Shown here: positions 57,515 through 64,000 of the stretch, in pieces
How the letters are laid out: each line of letters opens with the position of its first letter
Position numbering within the stretch: position 1 is the first letter of the stretch
Assembly (NCBI RefSeq): GCF_017916475.1
Contig: NZ_JAFMTB010000001.1
Location: 372,001-436,000 of the forward strand
DNA length: 64,000 nt
DNA from: Patulibacter sp. SYSU D01012
GTDB lineage: Bacteria; Actinomycetota; Thermoleophilia; Solirubrobacterales; Solirubrobacteraceae
Direction: 5' to 3'
Made by a program: the position numbers and the translations under genes
Notes under the pieces: model-generated
Told to the model about the DNA's origin: nothing
The model's database searches: none
The model's input: only the letters and a program-made list of their open reading frames with translations

Positions 57515-59041
57515 ATGACCGCTCCTTCCTCCCCAGCACGCAGCTCGTGGCTGCCGCTGCTGGCCGTCTGCCTCGGCACCTTCATGCTGCTGCTGGACGT
57601 CACGATCGTCAACGTCGCCCTGCCCGACATGGCCGTCGACCTGGGCGCGTCGTTCGCCGGGCTCCAGTGGGTCGTCGACGTCTACGCCCTGGCGCTCGCG
57701 GCGCTGCTGCTTCTCGTCGGCTCGCTCTCCGACATCGTCGGCCGGCGCCGCTCCTACGTCGCGGGCCTCGCCGTCTTCGTCGCCGCCTCGTTCGTGTGCG
57801 GGATCGCGCCGAGCGAGGCCGTGCTGATCGCCGCGCGCGGCGTGCAGGGCATCGGCGCCGCCGGGATGTTCGCGACCACGATCGCCCTGCTCAACGCCAC
57901 CTACGAGGGCCGCGCCCGCGGCACCGCCTTCGCCGCGTGGGGCGCCACGTCGGGCGCCGCCGCGGCCGCCGGGCCGATCGTCGGCGGCCTGCTCACCCAG
58001 GGCCTCTCCTGGCGCTGGATCTTCCTCGTCAACGTCCCGGTCGGGATCGCCACGATCCTGCTGGCGCGCCGCACGCTGCAGGAGTCCCGCCTGGCGGGAC
58101 TCCGACGGCCCGACTGGCTCGGCGGCGCGGCCTTCACCCTCGGCGCCGCCGCGCTCACCTTCGCGCTGATCCGGGCGAACGACGAGGGCTGGACGTCGGC
58201 CGCCACGCTCGGCGTCCTGGCGCTCGCCGTCGTGTCGTTCGGCCTCTTCGTCCTCGTCGAGCGTCGCGTGGCGGAGCCGCTCTTCGACCTCCGCCTGCTG
58301 CGTCAGCCGACCTTCACCGGCATGGTCGTCGCCGCGTTCGCGCTCTCCGTCGCCGCGTTCGGCGGCCTGGTCTACATCTCGATCTGGCTGCAGACCGTGA
58401 TCGGGCTCGAGCCGATCTCCGCGGGCCTGGTGACGCTGCCCCTGTCGGGTCTGGCGTTCGTCGTGGCCGCCAGCTCGGGCGGCGTGCTGCACCGCCTGTC
58501 GCCGCGGTGGGTCGTCGGCGGCGGCCTCGTCGTGATCGGTGCCGGCGACCTGGCCATGACGGGCCTGGACGCCGGCTCCGGCTGGGCCGCGCTGCTGCCC
58601 GGCATGGCGCTGATCGGCCTGGGGGTCGGGGCGATCAATCCGCTGCTGGTGTCCACCGCGATGACGGCGGTGCCGCAGGAGCGCGGCGGCATGGCGGCCG
58701 GCGCCGTCAACACGGCCCGGCAGCTGGGGCTGGCGCTCGGTATCGCGGTGCTGGGCAGCGTCTTCAGCTCGTCGATCGCCGACCGTCTGGCCGGACCGGA
58801 CGACCTGGCGCACGCGGTCTCCAGCGGCGGGAGCGCCGGGGTGCTGGCGCAGGCGCCGCCGGCGTCGCGCGGCGCGCTCGACGCCGCGATCCACGCGGCC
58901 GGGGCCCACGGGCTCGGCTCGGCGCTGCTCGTCGCCGGTCTCGTCGGCGTCCTCGGCGGCGCGCTCGTGGCCCTGCTGGCCCGCCCGGTGCGGGCCGCCG
59001 AGCCGGCCCCCGCGGCGACGCCCCGGCACGCCGAGGCCTGA
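57515..59041 (+). CDS. DHA2-type MFS exporter (14 TM)
   Basis: A 508-residue proton-driven multidrug exporter of the EmrB/QacA type. The first helix contains LLLDVTIVNVALPDMAVDLG, the DHA2 signature. Motif A is VGSLSDIVGRRRSYVAGL, and motif C is WGATSGAAAAAGPIVGGLL. The hydrophobic profile fits 14 helices. GTG 57482 is an alternative start; ATG 57515 gives the usual short N-terminus. It is divergent from the double AsnC regulator, which may control it. Substrate is unknown. Confidence 0.88.
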   Translation: MTAPSSPARSSWLPLLAVCLGTFMLLLDVTIVNVALPDMAVDLGASFAGLQWVVDVYALALAALLLLVGSLSDIVGRRRSYVAGLAVFVAASFVCGIAPSEAVLIAARGVQGIGAAGMFATTIALLNATYEGRARGTAFAAWGATSGAAAAAGPIVGGLLTQGLSWRWIFLVNVPVGIATILLARRTLQESRLAGLRRPDWLGGAAFTLGAAALTFALIRANDEGWTSAATLGVLALAVVSFGLFVLVERRVAEPLFDLRLLRQPTFTGMVVAAFALSVAAFGGLVYISIWLQTVIGLEPISAGLVTLPLSGLAFVVAASSGGVLHRLSPRWVVGGGLVVIGAGDLAMTGLDAGSGWAALLPGMALIGLGVGAINPLLVSTAMTAVPQERGGMAAGAVNTARQLGLALGIAVLGSVFSSSIADRLAGPDDLAHAVSSGGSAGVLAQAPPASRGALDAAIHAAGAHGLGSALLVAGLVGVLGGALVALLARPVRAAEPAPAATPRHAEA

Positions 59042-59214
59042 GGGCCGCGCCGGGGTCGCGGGGGCGTCCGCCCTCCGGGGCGATCGTCCCCGGGGCGGCC
59101 GGCGACCGCGCCCGGCCGGGTGGGAGGGGAGCGGCGGACGGCAGGCGGCCCGCCTCCCGAGCCTGGCGCGCCAGCCCTCTTGCCCGGTCGCCGCGGGTCC
59201 CCGAGGATGCGGCC

Positions 59215-59856
59215 ATGTCCCCGTCCCCGGACCCGTTCTTCGTCGTCCCGCCGCGGAAGCCGCGCGGCGACTACGTGCCGCGCCAGTCGGCGCCGTGGGA
59301 ACGTCCGCCGTTCGGCGACGTGCCCGGCGTGGTGCCCGTCGAGCTCGTGCTCGCGCAGAACGCCGACGTGGCGATCGCCGTCACGTCGATCGCGGCGTAC
59401 CCGACGGGCCTGGCCCTGGACCTCGTCGCGATGAGCCGCCTGGACGAGCGGGGCGTCGGCATCCTGCGCTACCCCTCGGGCGAGATCGACGACACCCAGG
59501 ACGTCGCGCTGCGCTTCGGCGTGGAGTACGCCGACGGACGGCGCGCGACCAGCCTCGACCCCTGGAACGGCGGCCGAGAGGCTGACGCCCCGGTGCTGCG
59601 GTCCAGCGGCGGCGGCGGGTCGGACCACCGCCGCTCCGAGGACTACTGGCTCTGGCCGCTCCCCGAGGCCGGCCACCTCGACCTGGTCGTCGAGTGGCCG
59701 GTCCACGGCATCCCGCTCACGCGCCGCACGGTCGACGGCGACGCGCTGCGGGCGGCCGCGGGGCGGGCGAGGCGGATCTTCTCCGCCGACCACCTGCCGC
59801 GCTGGGACGAGGCGCCGCCCGGCGAGGGCTGGGCGGCGTACGTCCCGGGCGTCTGA
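59215..59856 (+). CDS. conserved-looking hypothetical protein
   Basis: A 213-residue soluble protein with no signal peptide. It opens with DPFFVVPPRKPRGDYVPRQ, contains a strand-rich core (VELVLAQNADVAIAVTSIAA, LALDLVAMSRL, VALRFGVEYADGR) and ends with YWLWPLPEAGHLDLVVEWPV and EGWAAYVPG. The even spread of charged and aromatic residues argues for a real folded protein, but I do not recognise the family. It is convergent with the citrate synthase gene, with no space between the stop codons. A possible start just upstream in another frame does not exist, so ATG 59215 stands. Confidence 0.6.
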   Translation: MSPSPDPFFVVPPRKPRGDYVPRQSAPWERPPFGDVPGVVPVELVLAQNADVAIAVTSIAAYPTGLALDLVAMSRLDERGVGILRYPSGEIDDTQDVALRFGVEYADGRRATSLDPWNGGREADAPVLRSSGGGGSDHRRSEDYWLWPLPEAGHLDLVVEWPVHGIPLTRRTVDGDALRAAAGRARRIFSADHLPRWDEAPPGEGWAAYVPGV

Positions 59857-60939
59857 CTACGCGACGTCGGCGACGGCGCGCGGGCCCTCGCCGACGTACT
59901 TCGCCGACGGGCGGATCAGGCGGCCCTCGCGCTTCTGCTCGAGGATGTGCGCGGACCAGCCGGCCACGCGCGCGCAGGTGAACATCGGCGTGAACAGCTG
60001 CGCCGGCACGTGCGCGCTGTCCAGGATGACGGCGGACCAGAACTCGACGTTCGTGGCGAGGACGCGGTCGGGCTTGCGCGCCTGCAGCTCCGCGAGCGCG
60101 GCCTTCTCGAGCGCCTCGGCGGCCTCGTAGCGCGCGGCGCCGATCTCCTTCGCCGTGCGGCGCAGCACGCGGGCGCGCGGATCCTCGGCCCGGTACACGC
60201 GGTGGCCGAAGCCCATCAGGCGCTCGCCGCGGTCCAGCGCGCCCTTCACCCACGCCTCGGCGTCGCCGGACTGCTCCACGCCGTCGAGCATCGCCAGCAC
60301 GCGCGACGGCGCGCCGCCGTGCAGCGGGCCGGAGAGCGCGCCGACGGCGGAGGACAGCGCCGCCGCGGCGTCGGCACCGGTCGACGCGGTCACCCGGGCG
60401 GTGAACGTCGACGCGTTCATCCCGTGCTCGGCCGCCGAGATCCAGTACGCGTCGATCGCCTTCGCGTCGTTGGGATCCAGCTCGCCGCGCCAGCGGAGCA
60501 GGAAGCGCTCGGCGACCGTCTTGCCCTCGGCCACCTCGGCCTGCGGGACGGGCGGCTTGCCGCCGCCGCGGGCGGACTGCGCGACGAACGACAGCGCCAT
60601 GACGGACGCGCGCGCCAGCTCGTCGCGGGCCTCCTCGTCCGTCGTGTCGATGAGCGGCTTGAAGCCCCACTCCGGCGCCAGCATCGCCAGGGCGGCCTGC
60701 ACGTCGACGCGCGGGTCGCCCGAGCGCACCGTCAGCGGGTGCGGCTCGGCGAACGGCAGGCCGGGGTCGAAGCTGCCGTCGACCAGCAGGCCCCAGACCT
60801 TCTCGTACGGCACCGTGCCGACGAGGTCCTCGATGTCGACGCCGCGGTAGCGCAGGGCGCCGCCCTCCTTGTCGGGCTCGGCGATGGTCGTCGCGAACGC
60901 GACCACGCCCTCCAGGCCGGACTGCACCTCGGATGTCAT
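59857..60939 (-). CDS. citrate synthase, CitA-type (citrate synthase 2)
   Basis: A 360-residue enzyme that condenses acetyl-CoA and oxaloacetate, or a close homologue such as methylcitrate synthase. Catalytic and binding His residues are His172 (EHGMNAST), His207 (GPLHGGAPS) and His246 (GFGHRVY). The usual catalytic Asp (NVDFYSG) is Glu299 in [11 protein letters not shown], as in actinobacterial CitA proteins. [19 protein letters not shown] and [11 protein letters not shown] are also CitA-like. The ATG overlaps the stop of the upstream CGNR regulator gene (ATGA), so this metabolic enzyme is translated with a regulator. Several citrate synthase genes are usual in actinobacteria, so this is probably not the only one. 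Confidence 0.88.
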   Translation of the reverse strand: MTSEVQSGLEGVVAFATTIAEPDKEGGALRYRGVDIEDLVGTVPYEKVWGLLVDGSFDPGLPFAEPHPLTVRSGDPRVDVQAALAMLAPEWGFKPLIDTTDEEARDELARASVMALSFVAQSARGGGKPPVPQAEVAEGKTVAERFLLRWRGELDPNDAKAIDAYWISAAEHGMNASTFTARVTASTGADAAAALSSAVGALSGPLHGGAPSRVLAMLDGVEQSGDAEAWVKGALDRGERLMGFGHRVYRAEDPRARVLRRTAKEIGAARYEAAEALEKAALAELQARKPDRVLATNVEFWSAVILDSAHVPAQLFTPMFTCARVAGWSAHILEQKREGRLIRPSAKYVGEGPRAVADVA

Positions 60940-61592
60940 CTCTCTGTCTCTCCTCTGTCGGACGGGGCCTGCCGCGCGCGGTGCCGGCGGGCCTTGGCGA
61001 CGTTGCCACAGGACGCCATGGAGCACCAGCGCCGGCGGCCGGCGGGCGAACGGTCGTAGAAGCGGGCGGAGCAGGTGGCGCCCGCGCAGATGCGGACGCG
61101 CGCCCGGGCGGCGGGGCTGCCGAGCGCCTCGGCGGCGTCCAGCGCCAGCGCGGCGAGCGCGGCGCGCACCGGGTCGTCGGGGACCGTCCGAGCGAGCAGC
61201 GGCTGGCCGTCGGGCCCGGGCCGCAGCGTGGGGCGGGCGTCCGCGGCGGCCAGCCAGCCGTCGATCGTCGCGAGCGCGGCGGCGGGCGGGGCGACGCCCT
61301 CGACGGCCGCGACCACGCCCGCGTCGACGGCCTCGCGCAGGGCGCGGGCGTCGGCCAGCGCCGCGTGCCCCCGCGGGCCCCGCGGGGGTGTCGCGGCGGG
61401 ATCGAGCAGGCCCGCGCGCCGCAGCCACGCCGCCAGGTCTCCCGGGGTGACGAGCGTCTCGACCCGGCGGCGCCAGCGCTCGCGGAAGGTGTTCACCAGG
61501 TCGATGCTCGGCCGGCCGCCGAGGAAGTACCAGTACGGCTCGCCGGTGGCGAGCGGCAGCTCCAGCGCTTCGGGCAGGTCGAGGTCCGGCAT
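60936..61592 (-). CDS. CGNR zinc-finger regulator coupled to citrate synthase
   Basis: A 218-residue DNA-binding protein. The N-terminal ABATE-type domain reads [21 protein letters not shown] and [17 protein letters not shown], a stress/ligand-sensing fold. The C-terminal CGNR finger holds [15 protein letters not shown] and [17 protein letters not shown], with the zinc-binding cysteines complete. Such proteins are typical actinobacterial regulators with few known ligands. Its stop codon overlaps the start of the citrate synthase gene. The inverted repeat CCGTA-N9-TACGG, 12 bases before its start, may be its operator. Confidence 0.85.
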   Translation of the reverse strand: MPDLDLPEALELPLATGEPYWYFLGGRPSIDLVNTFRERWRRRVETLVTPGDLAAWLRRAGLLDPAATPPRGPRGHAALADARALREAVDAGVVAAVEGVAPPAAALATIDGWLAAADARPTLRPGPDGQPLLARTVPDDPVRAALAALALDAAEALGSPAARARVRICAGATCSARFYDRSPAGRRRWCSMASCGNVAKARRHRARQAPSDRGETER

Positions 61593-61603
61593 AACCAGCT
61601 GAA

Positions 61604-61622
61604 CCGTATCAACGGGTTACGG
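61604..61622. promoter_or_regulatory. candidate CGNR operator
   Basis: CCGTA-N9-TACGG upstream of the CGNR gene start (61592), with further AACC and GGTT half-repeats around it. It lies between the divergent CGNR and SMR genes. Confidence 0.4.
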
Positions 61623-61643
61623 GCCGGGCGAGCGGGCGGGGAC

Positions 61644-61665
61644 GGAACAAGTGGTACGTTCTTCC
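61644..61665. promoter_or_regulatory. candidate TetR operator for the SMR/TetR pair
   Basis: GGAACAA-N8-TTCTTCC, symmetric at six of seven positions on each arm (GGAA, then AA, and TT, then TTCC). It is 34 bases before the SMR start. Confidence 0.5.
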
Positions 61666-61698
61666 AGGTAGTTTGGTCGACGGAGGAGGAGGTGGGTC

Positions 61699-62022
61699 GT
61701 GGGGTACGCGTTCCTGGCCGGCGCGATCGTCAGCGAGCTCGCGGCGACGCTCAGCCTGCGGGCGTCGGAGGGCTTCTCGAAGGCGCCCTTCGTCGTGGTG
61801 GTGGTGCTCGGGTACGTCGCGGCGTTCGCGCTGCTGTCGGCGGCGCTCCAGCGGGGCGTGCCGCTCAGCGTGGGCTACGGCATCTGGGCCGCGGCGGGCG
61901 TCGCGCTCGTGGCGCTCCTGTCGGTGCCGCTCTTCGGCGAGACGATCACGGCGGTGCAGGCGGCCGGCATGGTGCTCGTCATCGCGGGCGTCGCGGCGAT
62001 CGAGCTCGGGGCCGCTCACTGA
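61699..62022 (+). CDS. small multidrug resistance (SMR/EmrE-family) transporter
   Basis: A 107-residue four-helix exporter that works as a dimer. The essential Glu of helix 1 is seen in LAGAIVSELAATLSLRASEG (Glu14). The usual Lys/Arg after helix 1 and the WAAAGVALVALLSVPLFGE signature are present, followed by a last helix ending IELGAAH. It may export cationic drugs or guanidinium, as known for the family. The GTG start has a GGAGGAGG site. It is coupled by TGATG to the TetR gene, with a palindrome upstream that could be the TetR operator. Confidence 0.9.
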   Translation: MGYAFLAGAIVSELAATLSLRASEGFSKAPFVVVVVLGYVAAFALLSAALQRGVPLSVGYGIWAAAGVALVALLSVPLFGETITAVQAAGMVLVIAGVAAIELGAAH

Positions 62023-62564
62023 TGGACGGCCGGCGCGCCCGGGGCGACGCGCGGCGCGCGCAGCTCGTCGACGCGACGCTGCGCGTGGTGGAGCGGGACG
62101 GCCTGGCCGGACTGACCCACCGGGCGGTGGCGGCCGAGGCGGGCGTGCCGCTCGCCTCGGCGAGCTACCACTTCGACGGCATCGCCGACCTGGCGCAGGC
62201 CGCGCTGCGCCGCGCGAACGACGACCTGGTGGCGGTCGTCGCCGCCGACCGCCGGCCCGCGTCGCCGCAGGGGCTGGCCCGGCTGCTGGCCGACGAGGTC
62301 GCACGGCACCACGGACGCCTGATCGCGGAGTACGAGCTGTACCTGCTCGCGGTCCGTCGGCCCACGCTGCGCGCCGAGGCCCTCGCCTGGCTCGACGTCG
62401 TGGCCGATCGCTACGCGCCGGAGCTCGACGAGAGGGCGCGGCGGGCGTTCCAGGCGCTGATCGAGGGCATCTGCCTGCACGCCCTGCTGCGCCCCGGGAC
62501 GGCCGACGTCGACGAGATCGAGGCGACGCTGCGGGCCGGCTGGCCGGGTGGCGCGCGGCTCTGA
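62022..62564 (+). CDS. TetR-family regulator coupled to the SMR transporter
   Basis: A 180-residue repressor. The head is RRAQLVDATLRVVERDGLAG, LTHRAVAAEAGVPLASASYHF, with the TetR_C_31-like pattern found in RutR/AcrR-like proteins (LLADEVARHHGRLIAEYELYLLAVRRP). The ATG shares a base with the SMR stop codon (TGATG at 62020-62024). It most likely represses the SMR-TetR operon by binding the GGAACAA-N8-TTCTTCC palindrome. It could be inactivated by a substrate of the pump (inference). Confidence 0.87.
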   Translation: MDGRRARGDARRAQLVDATLRVVERDGLAGLTHRAVAAEAGVPLASASYHFDGIADLAQAALRRANDDLVAVVAADRRPASPQGLARLLADEVARHHGRLIAEYELYLLAVRRPTLRAEALAWLDVVADRYAPELDERARRAFQALIEGICLHALLRPGTADVDEIEATLRAGWPGGARL

Positions 62565-62629
62565 GCGGCCGGCGGACCGCGCGCCGTCGACGCCGGGGAA
62601 AGCGGACGTCATGTGGCCGCATGCGTGCA

Positions 62630-62635
62630 TAGCGT
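62630..62635 (+). promoter_or_regulatory. -10 box (TAGCGT) for the VOC gene
   Basis: TAGCGT, seven bases, ATG 62643; the same spacing as the box at 63065. Confidence 0.5.
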
Positions 62636-62642
62636 GCCGGCC

Positions 62643-63017
62643 ATGCCTTCCATCACCCGCATCGACTTCGTCCCGCTCCCGACCCAGGACGTCGAGCGCG
62701 CCACCGCGTTCTACCGCGACGTCCTCGGCCTGGAGGAGTCGCCGCACACCGTCGGCAAGCCGTTCACCGAGTTCGACCTGGGCGACACGACGCTCGCGAT
62801 CTGGGATCCGGCGAGCGCCGGCCGCGAGTTCCAGGCGAACACGAACGCGGTCGCGCTGCACACCGACGACGTCGCCGGTCTGCGCGAGGAGCTGGCCGCC
62901 AAGGGCGTCGCCTTCTTCGGCGACACGCTCGACACCGGCGTCTGCCACATGGCGTTCTTCGCCGATCCGGACGGCAACCCGCTCATGCTCCACGCGCGCT
63001 ACGCCCCGCGCGACTGA
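62643..63017 (+). CDS. VOC-superfamily (glyoxalase/bleomycin-resistance fold) protein
   Basis: A 124-residue protein with two beta-alpha-beta-beta-beta modules. ITRIDFVPLPTQDVERATAFYRDVLGL opens the first, AVALHTDDVAGLREELAAKGVAFFGDT opens the second, and CHMAFFADPDGNPLMLH closes it. Metal ligands of true glyoxalases are only partly visible (Glu/His near the ends). The family covers lyases, dioxygenases and antibiotic binders, so function is open. ATG 62643 is set by the TAGCGT box; the frame could extend to 62613 but without a better start. Confidence 0.85.
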   Translation: MPSITRIDFVPLPTQDVERATAFYRDVLGLEESPHTVGKPFTEFDLGDTTLAIWDPASAGREFQANTNAVALHTDDVAGLREELAAKGVAFFGDTLDTGVCHMAFFADPDGNPLMLHARYAPRD

Positions 63018-63064
63018 GGGGTGCCGCGGCGCCCGGGCCGCACGGTCCCGGCGCCGGCCCGCGG

Positions 63065-63070
63065 TAGCGT
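63065..63070 (+). promoter_or_regulatory. -10 box (TAGCGT) for the amidase gene
   Basis: TAGCGT, seven bases, ATG 63078; no ribosome site. Confidence 0.5.
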
Positions 63071-63077
63071 CCGCCCC

Positions 63078-64000
63078 ATGCCCGTCGACGCCGCCCTGCT
63101 CCGCCGTCCCGCGACGGAGCTCGCGGCGCTCATCCGTCGGGGCGAGCTCTCGGCCGTCGAGCTGACGCAGGCGGCGCTCGACCGCATCGCCGCGCTCGAC
63201 GACCGCACGAACGCCGTCGTCGACGTCTGGGCCGACGACGCCCTCGCCGCCGCCGCGGCGGTGCGGCCGGGCGACCCGCGGCCGTTCGCGGGCGTGCCGA
63301 CGGCCATCAAGAACAACCGCGCCGTCGCCGGTCGACGGCTGACGGTCGGCTCGTCGCTCACGGGCGAGCACGTGGCCCCGCGCGACCACGCGGTCGTCCG
63401 GCGGATCCGCGACGCCGGCTTCGTCCTGCTCGGCGCGACGAACCTGCCCGAGTGGGGCATCACCCCGGTGACCTGCCCGCGCCGCTTCGGTCCCACCCGC
63501 AACCCGTGGGACCTGGGACGCACCGCGGGCGGCTCGTCGGGCGGGGCGGCGGCCGCCGTCGCCGCCGGCATGCTGCCGGTCGCCCACGGCAACGACGGCG
63601 GCGGATCGATCCGCATCCCGGCCGCCTGCTGCGGGCTCGTCGGCCTGAAGCCCAGCCGCGGACGCGTGACGCTGGCGCCCGACCTGGGCTGGCACCTGCT
63701 CGTCGCCGACGGGATGCTCACCCGCACCGTGGGCGACGCCGCGGCGACGCTCGACGTCCTGGCGACGCCCGAGCCGGGCGACCTGGCGCCCCTGCCGCTG
63801 CCCGACGCGCCGTTCGCCGAGCACGCCCGGCACGGCGGCGAGGGCGGGCTGCGGGCGCTGCGGATCGGCGTCACCACGACTCCGGCGCTCGAGGGCGACC
63901 CGTCCCTGGCCGACGCCGAGGCCGCGGCCCGCGCCGCCGACCTGCTGGCCGGCCTGGGGCACCACGTGGAAGAGGTCGACCCGCCGTGGCACGTGCCGGG
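63078..64000 (+). CDS. amidase signature family enzyme (3' partial)
   Basis: The first 307 residues of an amide hydrolase that runs out of the window. The Ser-cisSer-Lys triad is complete: Lys78 in GVPTAIKNN, Ser153 in AGGSSGGAAAA and Ser177 in NDGGGSIRIPAACCGLVGLKPSRGR. Family members include general amidases and 6-aminohexanoate-cyclic-dimer-type hydrolases; the GNDGGGSIRIPA wording is frequent in the latter (resemblance only). It is not GatA-specific: no gatC or gatB lies next to it. ATG 63078 follows a TAGCGT box by seven bases. Confidence 0.9.
   Translation, partial: MPVDAALLRRPATELAALIRRGELSAVELTQAALDRIAALDDRTNAVVDVWADDALAAAAAVRPGDPRPFAGVPTAIKNNRAVAGRRLTVGSSLTGEHVAPRDHAVVRRIRDAGFVLLGATNLPEWGITPVTCPRRFGPTRNPWDLGRTAGGSSGGAAAAVAAGMLPVAHGNDGGGSIRIPAACCGLVGLKPSRGRVTLAPDLGWHLLVADGMLTRTVGDAAATLDVLATPEPGDLAPLPLPDAPFAEHARHGGEGGLRALRIGVTTTPALEGDPSLADAEAAARAADLLAGLGHHVEEVDPPWHVP

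Overview
This window is very GC-rich (roughly three quarters G+C) and is actinobacterial in character. It carries a two-CIRCE groESL promoter, an Lhr helicase, an HtaA-domain protein, a DUF6421 protein, a CitA-type citrate synthase, DUF4349 and DUF4350-like secreted or membrane proteins, and many starts placed 6-9 bases after a TANNNT box (leaderless-type promoters). My best guess is the class Thermoleophilia (Solirubrobacterales: Patulibacter/Conexibacter/Solirubrobacter relatives). This rests on gene content and protein style only. I saw no tRNA, rRNA or CRISPR array.

Layout. 0-11 kb is housekeeping and regulation: the Lhr C-terminus, a small lipoprotein, an ECF sigma with a membrane partner, a secreted CocE-type hydrolase, cobK, Nei glycosylase, a glycerophosphodiesterase, a second ECF sigma with a DUF4349 membrane protein, then Crp, Nudix and ASCH genes. 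11-14.7 kb is an Lrp regulator divergent from a DUF6421 fusion protein coupled to a threonine aldolase. 14.7-18.8 kb is an accessory island of lower GC. It holds an orphan HicB-like gene, two coupled secreted SH3-like proteins, another secreted protein, frameshifted fragments and a broken tyrosine recombinase. 18.8-35.1 kb has a D-2-hydroxyacid dehydrogenase, a MarR-controlled exporter, a secreted BNR propeller, RidA/TetR, groESL, an HtaA protein, a second propeller protein, MarR, an amino-acid permease and a P450. 35.1-38.6 kb is a second small island with a second SH3-like secreted pair, whose second gene is put out of frame by a run of eight C, plus two members of a Cys-containing secreted family.

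38.6-44.8 kb is a catabolic block: FadR-type GntR, glutaryl-CoA dehydrogenase and semialdehyde dehydrogenase diverge from a class III CoA-transferase and are followed by TetR/SDR. Together these could carry a C5 semialdehyde through glutarate and glutaryl-CoA to crotonyl-CoA. 44.8-52 kb has a phosphotransferase, a PucR regulator, two GreA-like proteins around a secreted protein, and a coupled NarL-type two-component system. 52-64 kb holds a lipase/enoyl-CoA hydratase pair with HxlR, a class III aminotransferase, a double AsnC regulator, an exporter, a CGNR regulator translationally coupled to citrate synthase, an SMR/TetR pair, a VOC protein and the start of an amidase.

The most notable unexplained signal is the pair of TGATG-coupled, secreted, two-cysteine SH3-like proteins. 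It occurs twice (15991-16778 minus, 35578-36462 plus), in opposite gene order, in low-GC accessory DNA. In the second copy the signal peptide and the mature protein are separated by a C8 tract that would be in frame at C7.
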